Assembly (NCBI GenBank): GCA_009602735.1
Contig: WELA01010114.1
Coordinates: 634,615-698,614, forward strand
Origin: Mesotaenium endlicherianum
Lineage: Eukaryota > Streptophyta > Zygnematophyceae > Zygnematales > Mesotaeniaceae
Reading direction: 5' to 3'
Length of the DNA: 64,000 nucleotides
Made by a program: the position numbers and the translations under genes. Under the pieces are notes generated by a model. It had not been told where the DNA came from. It saw nothing but the letters and a program-made list of their open reading frames with translations, and made no database searches. Below, one piece after another: positions 58,641 to 64,000 of this stretch; the first letter of the stretch is position 1, and each line of letters opens with the position of its first letter.

Positions 58641-59163
58641 TCAGCTCATTGACTCAAGTACCCTACTATGCAGTCTCTTGCAAAATATTGTACTTAAAAT
58701 ATGCACACATGAAATACTCATGCCACACAATCTAATATAGTGAAATTTGTCGACGAGTCGTGAAATTTCTTGAACCCTTCATTGTTTTCTATGTTTTCAT
58801 TGCAGTATAACTTCTTACTCTTACGGTCTATGTCTCTACAACTTTGTTCTACAAATCATAAGCATACTAGGAACACTAGGATACTTGATGAATGATATTT
58901 TGTTGTAAGTCCAAAGAATTGTGCACTGTCAAAAAATTGTACTACTTTTTTTGCAAATTTTCAATCAGCGTAAGGACCTTGCAAGCAAGGTCCTAAATTC
59001 CTGTCAATTTGTGTAGCTGTGGTATGAAGGCAGTAAAGTAAGGAGGTACTTTCTTTAGAAGAAATTCCCAGTATTTATTTATGTGCATTTATTTTAAGAT
59101 AATTCTTTAAAATACAAAATCTTATCCTGGATTTCGTGCAGGCACTCTTTCTCCTACCATTTT

Positions 59164-59179
59164 GGGTATATATACACCC
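59164..59179 (+). promoter_or_regulatory. TATA-like box before the transposase-like gene
   Basis: GGGTATATATACACCC, nearly palindromic, lies about 105 bp upstream of the first ATG (59281). Position and sequence suit a core promoter. Confidence 0.4.
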
Positions 59180-59280
59180 ATACAACAGCTACAGAGTCCT
59201 TTTTCATTTGGCAACTGCTGTAGCTGTAGTAACTCCTTGCCTACCTCCCTTGAGAGCCCACTCAGTGTCACCTGCACATC

Positions 59281-60242
59281 ATGACAACTGAAAAGCAACA
59301 TGATCAACCTGCTAGAATGACCACACCTAGACCTCAACATAATCCTAACCAAACCAGATCGAATGGCAAATTTGTGAAGAGCAAGAGTCTCATACCCCAA
59401 AATGCAGCCACCATAGTGAGAAAGCCTAAATTTGAGAGTAAATGAAAAAGCTACTAAAGTCCTTGTGTTGAAGAGTACGGAGCAAGTTGCTAAGCTTCAA
59501 TGCAAGATAGCTGAGAGATTTTTGGAGCATAAAGGCGAAGTACAGGAGCTGAAGCAAGAAAATGCAGCTTTGACAAGTGCAGTACCTTAAAGCTCAAAGG
59601 GTAAAATCAGCATCACAGCCAGCACCTCCGCGTCGTAGACAAGGAGGACTCTGTTCAAAAACGGCAGACAGGTCTGCAAACGATGTCAAGGAGTTTGTGG
59701 AAGGTAGATTCAACTTGGACGAGCATATAGCTATGGCACTAGCAAGATATCTTAACAGGAAAGAGAATCAGAGTCTGCTAAGTCTGGTCACAGCAGATCT
59801 TGACCTAAAGCACACTATTCAAGAGGCAACTCTGAATGAGATACAAAAGCATTGGAATGCTGAGGTGGGCTTAGCAATCATGAACAGGCTTGGGCTGTCC
59901 CAAGAAAGGTACCAGCTCCTCTTGAACCTCCTCTCTAAGAGCTACTGTCGTAAGTCTGGGCTGTGGGATCCCAAGCTCTTATCAGATGACATTAGCCTAC
60001 GCCTTCCTAAGCTAGCATCCAAGAGAAGCGTGGCAGATTTGAAAAGTGAGGTGTATGAGAAGCTGAAGCCTCTTCAAGATGCGGAGGGAAACTGTGTGAC
60101 GGTGTCTTTGGAGGAGACAATAAGAAACAAGATCAGGCAGCTAGGATCATTATGTCCCACAGGTCGCGTAGTGAAAATACAGATTATAAGAGACTACTAT
60201 AGCATGCAAGCTGGTCACAAAGGACAACAGAGCTATGGCTAA
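59281..60242 (+). CDS. N-terminal part of a putative transposase-like protein
   Basis: Begins at an ATG followed by a Gln/Pro/Asn/Lys-rich tail, then a heptad-like coiled coil ('EQVAKLQCKIAERFLEHKGE', 'VQELKQENAAL'). The main open frame (59577-60242) is mostly helical ('FVEGRFNLDEHIAMALARYL', 'VGLAIMNRLGLSQERYQLLL', 'EVYEKLKPLQDAEGN'). The coding signal moves between frames in its first 300 bp. The stop at 60240-60242 overlaps the start of the next frame by 8 nt (ATGGCTAA). This is either a damaged single gene or two coupled frames. The arrangement resembles the N-terminal half of multi-copy uncharacterised proteins I recall from cnidarians, which I could not verify. Confidence 0.5.
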
Positions 60243-61512
60243 TTCAGCATTCAACAATTGCAGCGTTTTAGTTTTTGAAGGCGACGACGACTACATTACC
60301 ATTGCCATGCATGCAAAACGGCTGTTAGAGGAGAAGAAGGACCTCAAAGAGACCGGTATCTATGTGGACAAGTTGAAGTACCTACTGAAATTTTACCAAG
60401 GGGGAGATTACAAGTTTAGCAATGGGCTGTACGGGCTGAGTGGGACCAGCTCGACTTACCCGAGTTTGTGGTGCTACACGACGAGTGAGGATATCAAGGC
60501 CAGGGGTGGCATTGGGCGGCCCCGCACATTGGATGCCATGAAGGCTCCAGCTCACTGTCCTGACCACAGCAGCCTTCCGCAGACGTGTCCACACTGCAAC
60601 AAAACTTTCTCAACAGTGTCAAACTTGCAGCAATATACCATGAAGATGACACGTGGCAAGCCCGACAAAGAGAGCACACAAGCGCGCCTACAGTACCAGA
60701 AGCTTCACCAGGGACAGAGGTACAAGAAGGCGCCAATACTAAACATCCCTCCTGAAGATTGCGCCCCAAGCATTCTACATTTGGTGTTGAGGATCACGTC
60801 AACACTATATGAAAGGACCCTACATGTCCACATTCCTCCAGGCGTGGAGGAAGCACAAAAGTTTTTAAATCTATTGAAGGAGAAGGCAAAGGTGACTGTG
60901 GGTAAGAGTGCAGTGACAGCATTCAGCAAAAGCGAAGTCAAGAATAGGGATGCAAAGCCCACCTTTATAGGCAGGGAGTGCCACCTTCTCATAGAAAACG
61001 TTGAGGAGCTGGTTGACCACCTTTTTCCTTTGCCTGCGGACACTGTGAAGAAACAAAACATGCTGCTTATATGGGGGACCTTTCGCGAGTGGATAGCTGT
61101 TCGTACACAAGCTCTACCCTCGACCGACTTGCAAGAAGACAGAGATAGAAAAGCTGCAGAGGTCCAGGCACTTGCAGAGGTCTTTGAGAACACATTTGTA
61201 GATGCATACGCTGCGAAACACATAACAAAATACATGCACATACTAAGGAGTCACATACCACTGATGATACAACATCACGGAGACTTGGATCAATTTAGCG
61301 GGGAGGGAATTGAGGCATTGCACCATTGGAGAAAGACCTCAAACACTAATAAGCGAAGAAGCAGAATAGACAAGCTAGGCAGGAGATACACTGCCAGTAG
61401 AATTTCTCAGAGTAATTCACACGAGGCTTGCAGAAGATCAATTGCTGACATGCTTGCTGTTTCAAGAACAGAGCGACAGCGCATAAAGAGGCTAGAGGGT
61501 GTTGTTGAGTAA
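60235..61512 (+). CDS. putative transposase-like protein, C-terminal part (425 aa)
   Basis: The open frame is intact. Motifs: an acidic 'VFEGDDDYITIAMHAKRLLE' (residues about 12-31), 'YQGGDYKFSNGLYGLSG' (about 54-70) followed by 'LWC', and a C2H2-like finger that keeps its cysteines but lacks normal histidines ('CPHCNKTFSTVSNLQQY', about 117-135). A helical C-terminus holds 'HITKYMHILRSHIPLMIQHH' and 'DLDQFSGEGIEALHHWRK' (about 325-370), then a basic tail. FE.DD, GDY..YGLSG..LWC and the Y.H...H.P....GL.. block occur together in a widespread uncharacterised repetitive protein family as I remember it. The acidic residues could form an RNase H-like active site, which is an inference. Its stop lies 20 bp from the stop of the converging zinc-ribbon gene. 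Confidence 0.65.
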   Translation: MANSAFNNCSVLVFEGDDDYITIAMHAKRLLEEKKDLKETGIYVDKLKYLLKFYQGGDYKFSNGLYGLSGTSSTYPSLWCYTTSEDIKARGGIGRPRTLDAMKAPAHCPDHSSLPQTCPHCNKTFSTVSNLQQYTMKMTRGKPDKESTQARLQYQKLHQGQRYKKAPILNIPPEDCAPSILHLVLRITSTLYERTLHVHIPPGVEEAQKFLNLLKEKAKVTVGKSAVTAFSKSEVKNRDAKPTFIGRECHLLIENVEELVDHLFPLPADTVKKQNMLLIWGTFREWIAVRTQALPSTDLQEDRDRKAAEVQALAEVFENTFVDAYAAKHITKYMHILRSHIPLMIQHHGDLDQFSGEGIEALHHWRKTSNTNKRRSRIDKLGRRYTASRISQSNSHEACRRSIADMLAVSRTERQRIKRLEGVVE

Positions 61513-61531
61513 TTTATTTAGCATGCACATA

Positions 61532-62665
61532 TCAGCAGAGCATGCAACAAGGCAGCTGGTAGATAAACAGGACAAATAAACTAGCAGCAACAAAACTTGT
61601 ATATATAGTAGACCAGATGAATATACATACCTCCAGTAAGTCCCCTCGCTTCCTTGTACATGTTGTGCACATACTCACATCTAAATTTCTGCGCTGCCTT
61701 TGCTTGAGTGCCTCGACCATTGCTCTAGCCTTCTCCCTTGCACTCTTCATTATTTCCCGGCCCTTAAGGTTAGCACGTTGAGTTGCAAATACTATGGGAG
61801 GTGCAAACATCCGAGCTGTATTGGCAGCTCTCTCCTCTGGTGTTTGTAGTGCTTCTCGACCCTCATCAGCTAGATCTCGTGCAAGTCTTCTTCGCATCTC
61901 TGCTTCTCTTATCTCGCGTGCAGCTCTCTCTCTTTCATTTCTCTCCCTAGCAGCAGCCTCTTCAAGTTGTTGGGTAAGAGATTGCCTAGCATGGCTACCA
62001 GTCTCTAACATAAAATCTGGAATTGCTACTCCGTGTTGAAGCATTTGAGTAGGATATTCAGCCGTTCTGAAAATAATATGACTCCTACAATCTATGTTGT
62101 GAGGAGTTTTCCATACATCCCTGTCATAACATTGATCCGGAGCTAAGATCACATGTCCCCCCCTATTCAGTATAGCAAAGGAGAACCTTACAGTTAGAGT
62201 TTCCTCTCCAGATGAACTCTTTCTCCATTGCAGAAAGACTGGAGGTATGACTCCCACTATCTCACTCGAGCCTGGCAGTACTTTAGCAGCATCCCAACCA
62301 ACCCCCTGTTTAACGTGCTAAAAGAAAAGTAAAGTATCTAAATCTTGCAGGGACCAGCAAACTCTCTTAATACTCTTACTCTCATAGGGTTCACTCCTAT
62401 CAGTGTAATGTGCACATTCCTTGCCTAACTTATGAAACATCATGAGGTAAAGGTCTTGAGGCACGTTCACATCATGAATCCTAACACCATGCTGTGGAAC
62501 ACCATCTATTCGTTTATAAACTTGGCATTGGTGATTTGTAAGCCAGACATTCGGATTTACTTCCACTGTTAAAGTGAAGAGCTGACCACACTTGCAATCT
62601 CGGCCATGAAGAGCCCTCTCCCGGCCACAATCACTACAAAATCTAGGAAACTTGGGCAAAGTCAT
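61532..62665 (-). CDS. zinc-ribbon / coiled-coil protein of unknown function, right paralogue
   Basis: Begins 'MTLPKFPRFCSDCGRERALH', with a four-Cys ribbon (C-x2-C...C-x-C). It continues through 'VRIHDVNVPQDLY', 'KRVCWSLQDLDTL', 'IVGVIPPVFLQWRKSSSGEE', 'APDQCYDRD' and 'DCRSHIIFRTAEYPTQML', and ends in a charged helix ('ERNERERAAREIREAEMRRR'). One in-frame TAG (62318-62320) stands where the left paralogue has Gln, so it may be a recent nonsense change. Otherwise the frame is continuous over about 375 codons. It converges tail-to-tail with the transposase-like gene, which suggests both belong to one element. Possible roles are DNA binding or an accessory to transposition, but the function is unknown. 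Confidence 0.6.
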
Positions 62666-62846
62666 GAGGAGCTACCTGCACACCAAACCCTAGCCGCAAA
62701 GTAGGTACAAGTTAGTAAGTGATTAACTTGCATGCTAGGTCCTAAACAAAATAACAGCTCAAAATAACGTATAGGAGAAGGCGTTCAAGAGGTCTATCTA
62801 TCTTTCCTTTAGCATTAGCATTTAGTATCCCCTGAATATACAATAC

Positions 62847-63034
62847 TGTAGTGAAACAGATAGATAAAGTACTTCGTGAAATATATTACTTTATCTATTC
62901 AAGACAAGGATCTTTGAACACAAGTGGTAGCTTCTTGAAAGAGAGATGGCTTCTTGAAAGTTAATATATTTCTGGAATTTGGCAAGTACAAGAGTGATTC
63001 TGGAATGTCTTTCTATGTTCTAGCTCTTGTTTAT
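62847..63034 (-). mobile_element. truncated LTR of the A/B chromovirus family
   Basis: Reverse-complement match to the last 190 bp or so of the 503-bp LTR, starting with TGTAGTGAAACAG. It is cut where another LTR begins. The remainder should lie beyond that insertion, outside the window. Confidence 0.9.
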
Positions 63035-63753
63035 TGAAATCAATCGGTTTACTAAGAAGGCAATTAATAATTAATGAAGATCTTTATATCAGCAAGTAAT
63101 CTTTATGGTATTTTCTGTTAATTAATTAAACAGCAAAAGACAATACACTAGCAGTGGACAATACTCGTAAGTCAAATGGAAGTAAATTAGCATCAATAAT
63201 GCAATCAGTAAACTCACACATAAGCAAGACTAGGAGACAGTGCATATCAATGGCTTCTCGCCTTGGATTCAGATCTCACTCATTAAGTTGTACAAGAAAG
63301 TTGGCCTCGTTTCCGAATGCCGAACTCGAGAGCAATGCCTAGCATATGTACATGGAATGAGTTTACTGTTCAATGGCCAGTGCGATGGCACCGCCTACCC
63401 GGGAGTTAACCACGTTGGTAGGACCTCGGTGAACCAAATCCACCGCCATCTCCCATCATCCCGAATCGCCATCCATCCAAAGGATGTCATCTGGCCATTC
63501 ATCTAGCACTCCACGCTTAGATGTGTATCTAGGCAGTTCGCTGCTACAGAGTACGGAAGTCAGCTGGCTGTCAAAGAACGTGTCAGTAAGCTGACCTAAG
63601 TTGACTTCAGCCTGCTGCCCCCGGCTGAGTCATTAAATTGATTATTTAATAAAGTCCAGCAGACACAATATTAACTAAAGTTCAGCAGGCTAAACTTATT
63701 TAACTATTATATTTAAATGAATAATATATCAACCAATAACCTGATTCATTACA
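63035..63753 (-). mobile_element. 3' LTR of a second-family LTR element (719 bp), inserted in the chromovirus LTR
   Basis: Exactly the length of, and strongly similar to, the solo LTR at 28588-29306, in opposite orientation. On the minus strand the purine tract 'aagttggagggat' lies immediately upstream, which marks this as the 3' LTR. The rest of the element runs off the right edge. Confidence 0.85.
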
Positions 63754-64000
63754 ATCCCTCCAACTTAACATGTTGTCGCCTCGACAACACTAACACTAGT
63801 AACAGCGTGCTGTACCTTCCGTCTCCAGCCTACTACCATTAGGAGAGAGATGTCCCTGGGGCCCTATACTCAGGGGAGCCAGACCTCCTCCTGTCTTGGG
63901 GTCTCCTGAAGCCTGGGGGATCTGCGTAGGGGCCCCGCGGAGAACGCAGTAACTGGGTTGTTTCCTCCTGCACAGTCTGAAATTGAAGGGAGGCAGCCTT
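63754..64000 (-). mobile_element. internal 3' end of the second-family LTR element
   Basis: Sequence beyond the purine tract has no LTR similarity and contains no recognised coding motif. It is assigned to the element only because it continues past the PPT. Confidence 0.5.

Noticed and set aside
57001-62665. Polinton-like or capsid-bearing element
   Set aside because: I see no polymerase B, capsid, ATPase or protease motif in the unit, and it is too small.
1-64000. CRISPR arrays, rRNA genes or bacterial operons
   Set aside because: No regularly spaced repeats of that type and no rRNA-like stretch. Gene structure is eukaryotic throughout. tRNA genes could not be excluded by eye.

Overview
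The window is nuclear DNA from a eukaryote. Host genes are split by GT-AG introns, and exons are GC-rich at third positions. Introns in the gene islands carry CA, CT and GA microsatellites and poly-G tracts. Retroelements and DNA transposons fill much of the rest. A pentatricopeptide-repeat (PPR) gene, a GatA-type amidotransferase, an Fe/Mn superoxide dismutase (SOD) and a plant-like family-31 glycosyltransferase exon would fit an alga or another protist of plastid-bearing ancestry. The sequence alone does not fix the lineage.

Layout. 0-6 kb: the 3' part of a plus-strand PPR gene. 6-10 kb: gene-poor, with a family of inverted-repeat arms. 10.2-18.4 kb: an old minus-strand Ty3/gypsy fossil, with a decayed piggyBac transposon inserted at a TTAA just inside its 3' LTR. 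18.4-20.1 kb: low-complexity DNA and a weak Copia-like trace. 20.1-26.8 kb: a whole-looking Ty3/gypsy chromovirus (copy A). 27.1-30.7 kb: a damaged partial copy of a peptidase C45/acyltransferase gene, hit by two solo LTRs. 31.2-41.8 kb: a minus-strand SOD gene whose fourth intron holds a second chromovirus (copy B, 33.3-40.0 kb) almost identical to A. 42.8-43.0 kb: an isolated glycosyltransferase exon. 43.9-47.6 kb: the fuller C45 gene. 48.2-54.9 kb: the 3' half of gatA, starting where the C45 segmental duplication ends. 57.0-62.7 kb: an unfamiliar mobile-element-like unit, with a transposase-like gene between two inward-facing paralogues of a zinc-ribbon/coiled-coil gene. 62.8-64.0 kb: a truncated chromovirus LTR cut by another LTR element that runs off the window.

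The host genes do not form a pathway. Rearrangement links them: a direct segmental duplication about 18 kb apart (27.1-30.7 and 45.1-48.2 kb), LTR insertions and loss of gene halves. SOD and gatA both show small frame disruptions in otherwise conserved exons, while the two young chromoviruses keep long open frames.

The best candidate for something undescribed is the 57.0-62.7 kb unit. I cannot name its class with confidence.
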